Source of the DNA: Bacteroidales bacterium
Lineage (GTDB): Bacteria; Bacteroidota; Bacteroidia; Bacteroidales; ML635J-15
Direction: 5' to 3'
Assembly: GCA_017651185.1 (NCBI GenBank)
Contig: JAGCDJ010000006.1
Span: 201,766 to 251,854 of the forward strand
Length of the DNA: 50,089 nt
Positions 33,404 through 42,900 of the stretch are shown piece after piece. Position 1 is the stretch's first letter. Each line of letters starts with the position of its first letter. The notes under the pieces were generated by a model. That model was not told the origin of the DNA. It ran no database searches and saw only the letters and a program-made list of their open reading frames with translations. The translations under genes were made by a program, and so were the position numbers.

Positions 33404-34656
33404 AAAAACTTGTTGTAATATTATTGATGCTTGTGTTCTCGTTGTCAGGGAATTGCGCATATATGCTCATTCCTATGGACGAATCGCAGACCGACCATTT
33501 GAAGGCCTACGGACTTACATATTGGTCGTTGGAACAAGGACTTGAAGCATGGTGGTTGCTTAACTATCGCGGTGGAAGTTTTATAATCGGATTTTCGTCC
33601 AACTTGGAACGAGAGTGCATTCTCCGAAATGTTTCGTACGAGATTATTGCCGATGCACAGAAGAATGCCATTTTCAACGACATATCAGCACCATCGGTGA
33701 ATCAGGACGCTGTGAAATTGGAAAAAGCGCCCAAGATTGCCGTTTATACTCCGCCTATTTCCCAACCATGGGATGATGCCGTAACATTGGCGCTTACCTA
33801 TGCAGAAATTCCTTACGACAAGATTTACGATACCGAAATCATTGAGGGCAAACTTGCTGAATACGACTGGCTACACCTTCATCACGAGGACTTTACAGGT
33901 CAGTATGGAAAGTTTTACGCATCTTATGCCCGTATGCAGTGGTATCAGGAAAGGCAGAAGTTGAGCGAGGAAGAAGCAGCAAACCTTGGATTTAGCAAGG
34001 TTTCAAAATTGAAACTTGCTGTTGTATTGGCAATTAAGCAGTATGTCTTCAACGGTGGCTTTATGTTCGCAATGTGTGCCGCTACCGATACTTTCGACAT
34101 TGCGCTTGCCGCCGCCAATACCGATATTTGCGAATATATGTTCGATGGCGACGGCATGGATCCGAATGCACAAAAGAACCTTGATTACGATAATTGCCTC
34201 GCCTTCCAGAACTTTACGGTAAAGACAAATCCATACGAGTACGAGTTTTCCGACATTGATGTAACTCAGTCGAAGCGTGCTGGTACAAACGAAGATTATT
34301 TCTCGCTGTTCGAGTTTTCGGCAAAGTGGGACCCTGTTCCTACAATGCTCTGCCAGAACCACGCTGCGCTGATTCACGGATTCATGGGACAGACGACTGC
34401 CTTCAAGCGTGACCTTATTAAGCCTAACGTGCTGATAATGGGCGAGAACAAGTCTTTGAATGAGGCACGTTACATTCACGGCGAGTACGGACAGGGAATG
34501 TGGACCTTCTACGGTGGACATGACCCAGAGGATTACCGTCACTATGTTGGTGATGAAAAGACCGACTTGTCGCTTTATCCGAATTCGCCAGGTTACAGGT
34601 TGATTCTCAACAATGTATTGTTCCCAGCGGCAAAGAAGAAGAAACAAAAGACTTAG
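33400..34656 (+). CDS. Conserved Bacteroidetes exported protein (often auto-named asparagine synthetase B)
   Basis: 418 residues with signal peptide ([18 protein letters not shown]). Landmarks are [86 protein letters not shown] and [16 protein letters not shown]. The central part has a glutamine-amidotransferase-like alpha/beta look, but there is no asparagine-synthetase domain, and the usual database name appears misleading to me. Conserved across Bacteroidetes; function unknown. It overlaps pyrD by 4 nt and precedes a small barrel protein by 6 bp, which makes the row cotranscribed. Confidence 0.75.
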   Translation: MKKLVVILLMLVFSLSGNCAYMLIPMDESQTDHLKAYGLTYWSLEQGLEAWWLLNYRGGSFIIGFSSNLERECILRNVSYEIIADAQKNAIFNDISAPSVNQDAVKLEKAPKIAVYTPPISQPWDDAVTLALTYAEIPYDKIYDTEIIEGKLAEYDWLHLHHEDFTGQYGKFYASYARMQWYQERQKLSEEEAANLGFSKVSKLKLAVVLAIKQYVFNGGFMFAMCAATDTFDIALAAANTDICEYMFDGDGMDPNAQKNLDYDNCLAFQNFTVKTNPYEYEFSDIDVTQSKRAGTNEDYFSLFEFSAKWDPVPTMLCQNHAALIHGFMGQTTAFKRDLIKPNVLIMGENKSLNEARYIHGEYGQGMWTFYGGHDPEDYRHYVGDEKTDLSLYPNSPGYRLILNNVLFPAAKKKKQKT

Positions 34657-34662
34657 GATTTT

Positions 34663-35391
34663 ATGAAAAAACTGGTGGCAATATTGCTCTTAGTGTGTGC
34701 CGTAAATATGGCATATACCCAGTTTTTTGACAACACTTTGGTAAAGACACGCCCATTTAAGTTCTTTTTCAATCCGAATGTCGGACTTGAAAAGCCGATA
34801 TCATCAATGTTTAGTATTACATCTGAAGTCGCGTATCACAAGTTCGATAATTTTGTTGATGGGAGCATAAAAGGACAATACTTTGATAATGATTGGTTTG
34901 GTTATCCAAGCAAAGTGAAATTCAACGGGGTGGAAATTGCGCTTGGTGCCCGTATGTACCTTATGACTCTACCAAATAAATACCTTGATGGCTACTATTG
35001 GATAGCGCCATTTGGATTGTATTATGAGGTAAATGTCGATTACAGTCATTCCTGGGCTTACGAAGTACAGATATACGATTATGGGCGTTCTGTTTACTAT
35101 GATGTTAACTGGCCGTACTACAGGGCAGATGTTCGTCTCGACAATCTGTCGATTGTAATGTTGATTGGTTATCAGCACAATTTTAAGAATACGCTATCCA
35201 TTGACTTTAATGTCGGTGCGAGGTATTATTGCATATCAAAAGATAGTAGGGAAGTGTTGTCTGTTAATCCTACTTACGACGATGTGGCAGTGGGAGAGGT
35301 TATCCGTAACGAAAATCGCCGTTGGCAAATAGCGGGAAGATTTACATTGGGGTACTACATCCGATACGACTGGATGAAACGGAAGAAATAA
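34663..35391 (+). CDS. Outer-membrane beta-barrel-like protein
   Basis: 242 residues, signal peptide ending near NMAYTQ. Multiple amphipathic strands (NGVEIALGARMYLM, GYYWIAPFGLYYEVNVDYSH, VMLIGYQHNFKNTLSIDFNVGARYYC) and a final strand GRFTLGYYIRYDW. Resembles DUF3575-type barrels but I do not assign it. 6 bp after the preceding exported protein. Confidence 0.7.
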   Translation: MKKLVAILLLVCAVNMAYTQFFDNTLVKTRPFKFFFNPNVGLEKPISSMFSITSEVAYHKFDNFVDGSIKGQYFDNDWFGYPSKVKFNGVEIALGARMYLMTLPNKYLDGYYWIAPFGLYYEVNVDYSHSWAYEVQIYDYGRSVYYDVNWPYYRADVRLDNLSIVMLIGYQHNFKNTLSIDFNVGARYYCISKDSREVLSVNPTYDDVAVGEVIRNENRRWQIAGRFTLGYYIRYDWMKRKK

Positions 35392-35411
35392 ACTTATTGT
35401 TGAATTGAATT

Positions 35412-36029
35412 ATGAAGATATTGCTTATTAATGGAAGTCCGCGTGCAAATGGAAATACTGCCATTGCATTGCACGAAATGGAAAAGGTTTTTGCTGCCGA
35501 AGGTATTGAAACAGAGTATATCCAAGTTGGAAATAAACCAATTCGCGGATGTATGGCATGTGGCGCTTGTGCCAATGCTGGCAAATGTGTGTTTGATGAT
35601 GTCGTAAATGAAGTTGCTCCGAAATTCAAGCAGTGTGATGGTATTGTGGTTGGCAGTCCTGTTTACTACGCATCGGCAAATGCAACTTTGGTTGCTTTTC
35701 TCGACAGACTTTTCTACAGTGCAAATTACGATACGACCATGAAGGTAGGTGCTAGTGTAGTTGTGGCGCGTCGTGGAGGACTGTCCTCAACTTTCGACGA
35801 ATTGAACAAATACTTTACCATAGCGGGAATGCCGGTTGCATCGAGCCAGTATTGGAATAGTGTTCACGGACGTTTACCAGGTGAAGCAGAAAAGGATGCA
35901 GAAGGTTTGCAGACAATGCGCACATTGGCAAGAAATATGTCGTTTCTTGTAAAGAGCATTGCCTTGGGCAAGGAGAAATTTGGTTTGCCCGAAAAAGAGG
36001 ATAGGGTGGCTACAAATTTTATAAGCTAG
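35412..36029 (+). CDS. Flavodoxin-fold NAD(P)H-dependent oxidoreductase
   Basis: 205 residues. FMN phosphate loop LLINGSPRANGNTAIAL (residues 4-20), CMACGACANAGKCVFDD (four Cys, an iron-sulfur-flavoprotein-like insertion), GSPVYYASANATLVAFLDR and a final GKEKFGLPEKEDRVATNF. The family reduces quinones or FMN; the cysteine pattern resembles Isf-type proteins but is also common in simple reductases of this family, so a Fe-S cluster is only possible. Last gene before the CRISPR array. Confidence 0.85.
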   Translation: MKILLINGSPRANGNTAIALHEMEKVFAAEGIETEYIQVGNKPIRGCMACGACANAGKCVFDDVVNEVAPKFKQCDGIVVGSPVYYASANATLVAFLDRLFYSANYDTTMKVGASVVVARRGGLSSTFDELNKYFTIAGMPVASSQYWNSVHGRLPGEAEKDAEGLQTMRTLARNMSFLVKSIALGKEKFGLPEKEDRVATNFIS

Positions 36030-36039
36030 TAGCGAAGTA

Positions 36040-36126
36040 AAGGTTTGAAAACCATGAGTATACAATCAGAAGGTTTGTGTGCTGAGCTAAAGACCAAATT
36101 TGTATCTTTGACATACTGAAAACACC
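36040..36126 (+). repeat. Decayed array end, possible fourth insert-bearing repeat
   Basis: TGTATCTTTGACATACTGAAAAC (36101-36123, 23 nt, compared here by eye with the repeat tail) is followed by exactly 30 nt before the next repeat unit at 36157. Upstream, GGTTTGTGTGCTGAGC and AGACCAAAT resemble the insert's GTTTGTATGCCGAGG and AGCCAAACAT. It is probably the oldest unit, eroded on its 5' side. Confidence 0.55.
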
Positions 36127-36156
36127 CATTTTGCGGATAATGTTTGTAATATACCT

Positions 36157-36274
36157 GTTGTGATTCGCAAAAATGTTTGTGCAAACCGAGAGCAGACAAA
36201 CCAGAGTTTGTATGCCGAGGCGCCGCCAAACATCTGTGTAGCAAAAATGTATCTTTGACATGCTGATAAACAAT
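36157..36274 (+). repeat. Insert-bearing CRISPR repeat A
   Basis: GTTGTGATTCGC is split from the repeat's 3' part by about 72 bp. The sequence GCAAAAATG stands on both sides of the insert (36167-36175 and 36241-36249), like a 9-bp target duplication. The insert has TGTTTGTGCAA at its left, a hairpin ACAAAC-CAGA-GTTTGT in the middle and GCCAAACATCTG at its right. The 3' part TGTATCTTTGACATGCTGATAAACAAT is nearly intact (compared by eye). Confidence 0.9.
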
Positions 36275-36305
36275 CGATTGTAAACAACGCAGGCGAAGGC
36301 GTGAG

Positions 36306-36421
36306 GTTGTGATTCGCGATGTTCGTGCAAGTCGAGAGCAGACAAATTCCACTTGTATGCCGAGGTGTCGCCGAACATCTGCGGTAGCAAAAATGTATCT
36401 TTGTCGAGTAGGAACTGAAAC
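36306..36421 (+). repeat. Insert-bearing CRISPR repeat B
   Basis: Same insert in the same position, more diverged: GATGTTCGTGCAAGTCGAGA, then ATGCCGAGGTGTCGCCGAAC. The TGTATCTTTG core is kept but the repeat's last 17 nt are mutated (GTCGAGTAGGAACTGAAAC). The right boundary is therefore approximate. Confidence 0.85.
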
Positions 36422-36449
36422 ATGAATATTTTACACTCGCACACTCTTT

Positions 36450-36568
36450 GTTGTGATTCGCGAAAATGTTTGTGCAAGTCGAGAGCAGACAAACCAGAGT
36501 TTGTATGCCGAGGCGTAGCCAAACATCTGCGTAGCAAAAAATGTATCTTTGACACACTGATAAACAAC
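36450..36568 (+). repeat. Insert-bearing CRISPR repeat C
   Basis: 119 bp, that is 47 plus 72. The 5' part GTTGTGATTCGC and the whole 3' part from TGTATCTTTG to AAACAAC equal the clean repeat. The insert is nearly the same as in unit A (GTTTGTATGCCGAGGCGTAG against GTTTGTATGCCGAGGCGCCG). It borders the first clean repeat with a normal 30-bp spacer. Confidence 0.92.
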
Positions 36569-37723
36569 AGTCGCCAAACATTATTTCGCGCGGTTCGTGT
36601 TGTGATTCGCAAAAAAAATGTATCTTTGACACACTGATAAACAACATTTCACAATACACGCATATTATTGTAAATGTTGTGATTCGCAAAAAAAATGTAT
36701 CTTTGACACACTGATAAACAACTTTTTTCATTTCGTCCTCCATAAGAGCAATGTTGTGATTCGCAAAAAAAATGTATCTTTGACACACTGATAAACAACT
36801 TACCTGTAATTTCGATGCTCGGTTAGTGCGTTGTGATTCGCAAAAAAAATGTATCTTTGACACACTGATAAACAACGAACGGAGAAATCGGCAACAAGTT
36901 TTTCCGGTTGTGATTCGCAAAAAAAATGTATCTTTGACACACTGATAAACAACTTGCCAAGTCTGCAACCATGTCGGGTATGTGTTGTGATTCGCAAAAA
37001 AAATGTATCTTTGACACACTGATAAACAACATATGCGCGTAAATTGACCTTGTTCAATGTGTTGTGATTCGCAAAAAAAATGTATCTTTGACACACTGAT
37101 AAACAACTGATACAAACGCGCTACAAATGCGCTACATGTTGTGATTCGCAAAAAAAATGTATCTTTGACACACTGATAAACAACTCATACTCTGGCTGGC
37201 TCTCAAACTTAAATGTTGTGATTCGCAAAAAAAATGTATCTTTGACACACTGATAAACAACTCGCACCGAAGCACCTGCAAAACGTTTGTAGTTGTGATT
37301 CGCAAAAAAAATGTATCTTTGACACACTGATAAACAACGGACTGCGAACTCTGATGAAGTCAATTGAGGTTGTGATTCGCAAAAAAAATGTATCTTTGAC
37401 ACACTGATAAACAACAAATTACAGTTGCGTAAATCGCTGTTGCGTGTTGTGATTCGCAAAAAAAATGTATCTTTGACACACTGATAAACAACATAGCTGT
37501 CGGAACAACCTATCAGACGCTTGTTGTGATTCGCAAAAAAAATGTATCTTTGACACACTGATAAACAACTTAAACTACAGTCATAGTAACAGGGAATGGG
37601 TTGTGATTCGCAAAAAAAATGTATCTTTGACACACTGATAAACAACACATTCGTTGATTTTTGCAAGAAAATATGCGTTGTGATTCGCAAAAAAAATGTA
37701 TCTTTGACACACTGATAAACAAC

Positions 37724-37798
37724 ACGATATGGAAAACTCGCTGAGTACCAAATGTTTAGAGGTGTAAATAGAATTAAAAAAAGTTGTTGTCAGAAACA
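37724..37798. promoter_or_regulatory. Candidate CRISPR leader (integration side)
   Basis: 75 bp between the last perfect repeat and the terminator, AT-rich in its right half (AATAGAATTAAAAAAAG). Placed here because repeat decay is at the other end. Its first 30 bp could be a further spacer. Which sequence the Cas1-Cas2 complex needs is unknown. Confidence 0.45.
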
Positions 37799-37830
37799 AA
37801 AATCCTCTCGATTTCGGGAGGATTTTTTAT
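37799..37830. terminator. Bidirectional terminator between array and cas2
   Basis: AAATCCTC...GAGGATTT stem (8 bp) with a 10-nt loop, followed by TTTT(A)TT on the plus strand and by TTTTTG on the minus strand. It would end both the array transcript and the cas operon transcript. Confidence 0.8.
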
Positions 37831-37851
37831 TGTGATGACGGGCAGGTCTAG

Positions 37852-39092
<1,241 letters not shown>

Positions 39093-39094
39093 GG

Positions 39095-39946
39095 TTAATT
39101 TTCTTCATTGTTGGTTGATGTCAATAAATCAATATCGTCGTTGGATTTTGGTAGAAAATTGCTTGTGTTTGATACTGGTCTTCCAAGTTCCTTTTCTGTT
39201 TCTTTCCTTGCAATGCCAGCGACATTTCCTCCTCGACGGGCAATTTTTTTGCTTTCCGTAAATGTTTTAGGTTCTTCTTGTTGTGATATTTCAGTTGTTA
39301 CGCGTTCTCCGAGCATTGTGAAAATCAGTTCCAAGTCGTCCATGTGGTCGCGTAGGTTCTGGTTCTTTTTTGTCAGACCTTTGAAGTCTTTATATTCAGA
39401 AGGAGTCATTCCAAAAGTTGCCTTGCTGATTTCGGCTGTTAGTATAGCAAAGTCGCGTTCTTCGGTTATGCCACGCTTTTTCCATTCGTCGGTAAGGTTC
39501 TGCCTGATTGCAATTCCGCGCAATCGCTTGTCAATCCAGTCTTTAGGATAACCTTTCTGCTCGTAGAGTTCCTTCATGCGTTCTTGAGCGAGTTCTGGAT
39601 TTTCGATTTCAAGCAACCTGTCGTAGCCAACTTGTGATAACCATATTTTGAAAGGTTCTGCTTTTGGTGATGGAATAGACTGGATAATGCGGAAAATGCC
39701 TTTTACATTTGCACAGTCGGTAGCATATTTTTTCCCATCGGCACTCGGTAATTTCAGTTGTACCCAAAATGGGTACAACTCATATTCCTTTAAATCACGG
39801 TCTTTCATTTTTCTCCAATATTGTCTTGGATTTGGAGAGTCGGTCAATGCTTCCACCACATCCACAATGGAGAAGTACCATTGTTCTTCCTCTTCGTTCC
39901 ACACAGAACGGATTTTTTTGTCCTGAAATAGTTTAATGTTTGCCAT
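39095..39946 (-). CDS. Bro-N domain protein inside the cas operon
   Basis: 283 residues, same family as 30723-31577. Bro-N: IKLFQDKKIRSVWNEEEEQWYFSIVDVVEAL at the start, LKLPSADGKKYATDCANVKGIFRIIQSIPSPKAEPFKIWL, then WIDKRLRGIAIRQNLTDEWKKRG, EYKDFKGLTKKNQNLRDHMDDLELIFTMLGER and a C-terminal GGNVAGIARKETEKELGRPV. It starts 32 bp after cas9 and stops 2 bp before cas1, so it must share their mRNA. All positions expected for a working protein are present and no frameshift is seen. The family is usually a stand-alone gene. Function unknown; a DNA-binding or regulatory role would follow from Bro-N. Confidence 0.88.
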   Translation of the reverse strand: MANIKLFQDKKIRSVWNEEEEQWYFSIVDVVEALTDSPNPRQYWRKMKDRDLKEYELYPFWVQLKLPSADGKKYATDCANVKGIFRIIQSIPSPKAEPFKIWLSQVGYDRLLEIENPELAQERMKELYEQKGYPKDWIDKRLRGIAIRQNLTDEWKKRGITEERDFAILTAEISKATFGMTPSEYKDFKGLTKKNQNLRDHMDDLELIFTMLGERVTTEISQQEEPKTFTESKKIARRGGNVAGIARKETEKELGRPVSNTSNFLPKSNDDIDLLTSTNNEEN

Positions 39947-39978
39947 TGCGGTACTATTTTATGGGTTTGCCGTTGATA

Positions 39979-42900
39979 TTAATACTCTCCAACCGAAACA
40001 ATCTTACCAATATGGTTAACGCGTACTTTTAGAATACCAACAATTCCGTTAAGTCCAAGTTGTGGTTTATATGTAATACCTTTTAATTCTTTTGGTTCGG
40101 CAACTGTTGTTTCTAAATGATGTCTAAAGAAATAATTTCTTGTCGCAATCTTTTGTACTCTGTACAAATTTGGACTTATTTCTGCATAATTTTCAGGATT
40201 CTTGTACCAGTTTTCATCGTGCTCATGTGGATTAAAAGTCATATTGCCGTCTTCATCGTAACGTGGGAAAACAAAATATTCGTTCTGTTTCATTGTGAAT
40301 AAGAATTGCCATCCTTCATCCTTTTTGTAATCCTTATCTATAATAGGTATTCCGAGCATTGTTCTTGATGTTGCTTCGAAGAATGACACAATGACTTCGT
40401 CAAGTTCATATACAATTTCTCCATTTTCGTTGGTGATAGGCTTTCCTTCCTTATCTAATTTAGGTTTTCTGAATATTGCAACATGGTGGTTGTTGCCAGT
40501 GTTTACAAAATCAGAAGGCATTTTGTTGCCATTGCTATCTAGTATTGGGTTGCCGTTCTTGTCTCGCTTGTCGTGTAATGCGATTGCGTTGTTAATTCCG
40601 GTAATTGTTACTCGTTTAATCTTTATGCCTTTGTCTTTGTTTAGATATATAGGATTTTCGTCAAGGTTAGAGAATGCTTTCTTTGCATCTCCACCAAACT
40701 TGGCAAGTCTATCTTCCAAAATCTTTCTTATGTGGGCATCAACAACTTTGTCAATTTTCAAGTCGGGCGATATTTCTTTCCTTATGGTGTATATTGTTTC
40801 AAAATCTATGGTCTTTACTTTCTCGGGAACTTTTTCTGTATGCGATTCGTTTAGCCATTCTGGAAGTTTTTCGAGTGTGTTTTTGCCTGTAAACGCCTTT
40901 TTCGGATCATTGCCAAAAATGTTGAGTCTTGCCAATAATGCTTCTCGATAACGAGGACTTGCAACTGTCATTATTTTTTCGGTATCGAATGAAGCGTTTA
41001 CCTTTTCTTCTTTGATAACATACTTTTTGCTACTTCCATATACCGTTTCAAGATGCAGTTGTCCGCGTGGAGTCAGTTGTACTCTCTTGTTTTTGCCACC
41101 TTTTTTCTTGGTAGTGTTTATATTTTGAGTAACAACCTTGTTTTTCGCTTTTATTGAAATAAGTATATTTTCGAGTTGGCGTTTTGCTTCGGCACGGAAT
41201 TCGTCCAATGGAATAGGTGGTTTGAAACGAAGTTTGCCGTGACTGTCGCGTTCAAGTTCCTTCTTTTCTATTCCGTAAATAGCAGATGAGCGTTCTTCCT
41301 TGCTTAAATCCATTAGTTCAACCATGTCAAGGTCAAAGTATTCGTCTGTGCCTTTCTGTACTCTGGCGTTCAAATTGTTAAGGTACTGAATGAAACTGTG
41401 CTTGGTGAATGCTATTGTCAAAGCATCCATAGCGTGATGTCTATGGTCGTTTCGTTTTGTCCAATCCTTTATTCTTTTGATTTGTCTGCCATCTCGGTCT
41501 TGTTCGTAATAGGTCAGTCCAAGTTGGTCGTATTTATCCCAGTTTAGTTCCTGCATTACATCTACAAGTTGCCAGTCTTCACGCAGACGGTCTGTGATGC
41601 TACCTGTAGTTGGCACAACGAATTTGACAATTCCTTCAAGCATTTCACGGGCTTGCTTTGCAATATATTGCGAATCTCGCAAATCGCGATTTATAAAACC
41701 ACTAGGAATGTCAGCTTCTTTCATAAGCAATTTGTCACGCTTTGTCTTGCTTATTACCTTATCGGCGTATAAGTTTTCGATTCGGTTTGTGTATTCGTCT
41801 GCTTTTTTTTCCCCATATTCAGCCAAAACGAAATCGTAAGCAGTAGCATTGCTTTTCTTTAAGTTTACATTTCTTACTTCTAATGTCTTGTTTGAAAATG
41901 AATCATCGAAAAGTTTTGCTTGCGGAATAATATGTTCTATGTCGAACTCTTTTGAGAAAACTTTTTCCTGTGGTATATAGGTGTTTGAATACAAAGTCTT
42001 GTATCCATTTTTCTCAAGTTCCTTGTATAATTTGTATCTTATTATGTCGTTTCTGCTGACATGTTCAAGATTAAATGGGGCGGACTTAAGTATTTTTACA
42101 TATTCTTCGTGTAGTTTTGTAGTCTGATTTATCGAAGCCGTCAATTCTTCGCGTTCCTTTGCCGACTTTTTCAATTCTCGGGCAAGTTCTATGCGTACTT
42201 CATCTGGTTTTCCGTATTCGTCAATAATTTCATTAACGACATTAATCATCTGGTTTAGAATCTTTTCAACAACAGGATTGCGCAAACTGTTTCTAGGAAG
42301 AAGTTCAAGTTTGTCTTTAAGAACTTTATTGTCAAGTTCTTCCTTTGTCAAAGAGCGTTTAGAGTGGTTATATCCGGCATATTCACATGCAACACTGTAT
42401 TCAAGTCCGTCTTTCATATGAGGCAAGATTTTTTTTATTGCTTTGGCACTTAGACTGCCGTAGTCTGGTTGAAAAACAACTTTAGCAAGAACTTCAGCAT
42501 ATTCTTTGTCAAATCCATATTGTTCTTTCAGTTTCTTTATTAATTTTTCGTTTCCAGAAACGGAATTATCGCCTTCGAAAGAATATAGGAGATGCCATAG
42601 TTTGTACATAGGTTGCTGTTCTGCATCAATATTTGAATCGAATTGAAGTATGTCGGTATTTATTTTCAGTTCTTTAAAAATATCGGCAATTGTCTTTTTC
42701 TTCAATTCTTCATCATGACCGCTCATTTCTATGATAGTGCGATATGCGTTGAATAATGCTGCTTGAGTTTTATTGCCTTCGATTTCCTTATAATTAAGGT
42801 CAATGTCTTTTGTCTTGTCGAACAATAGTTTTATTGCCTCATTTTTCGATAACTTTTCTTTGGTATTCAGTTCGTTGAATAGTTTTTCTTTTTCTTCTTG

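Larger units (their letters stand above)
36100..37723 (+). CRISPR. Type II-C CRISPR array, about 19 repeats
   Basis: Fifteen identical 47-bp repeats (first 36599-36645, last 37677-37723) at an exact 77-bp period with 30-bp spacers. The repeat begins GTTGTGATTCGC, continues A8-TGTATCTTTGAC and ends CACTGATAAACAAC. To the left lie three longer repeat units carrying an insert (36157, 36306, 36450) and one eroded unit. The repeat strand that pairs with the tracrRNA is the plus strand, so pre-crRNA reads left to right. The clean repeats are next to cas2 and the degenerate ones far from it, so new spacers are probably added on the right. Each repeat contains TTG-N18-TATCTTTG, a promoter of this genome's type. 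Confidence 0.97.

Noticed and set aside
33400..34656. Asparagine synthetase B
   Set aside because: No amidotransferase class II N-terminus and no asparagine synthetase ATP-binding motif; it has a signal peptide.
36019..37799. Long minus-strand reading frames across the CRISPR array with repeated CVKDTFFLRITT-like peptide
   Set aside because: They are translations of the 47-bp repeat; the 77-bp period shifts frame each unit and the frames stay open only because the repeat has no stops on that strand.
36040..37850. Second tracrRNA inside the array region, from the hairpin-containing inserts
   Set aside because: The inserts lie on the same strand as the repeats and have no anti-repeat; the real tracrRNA is at 44323.
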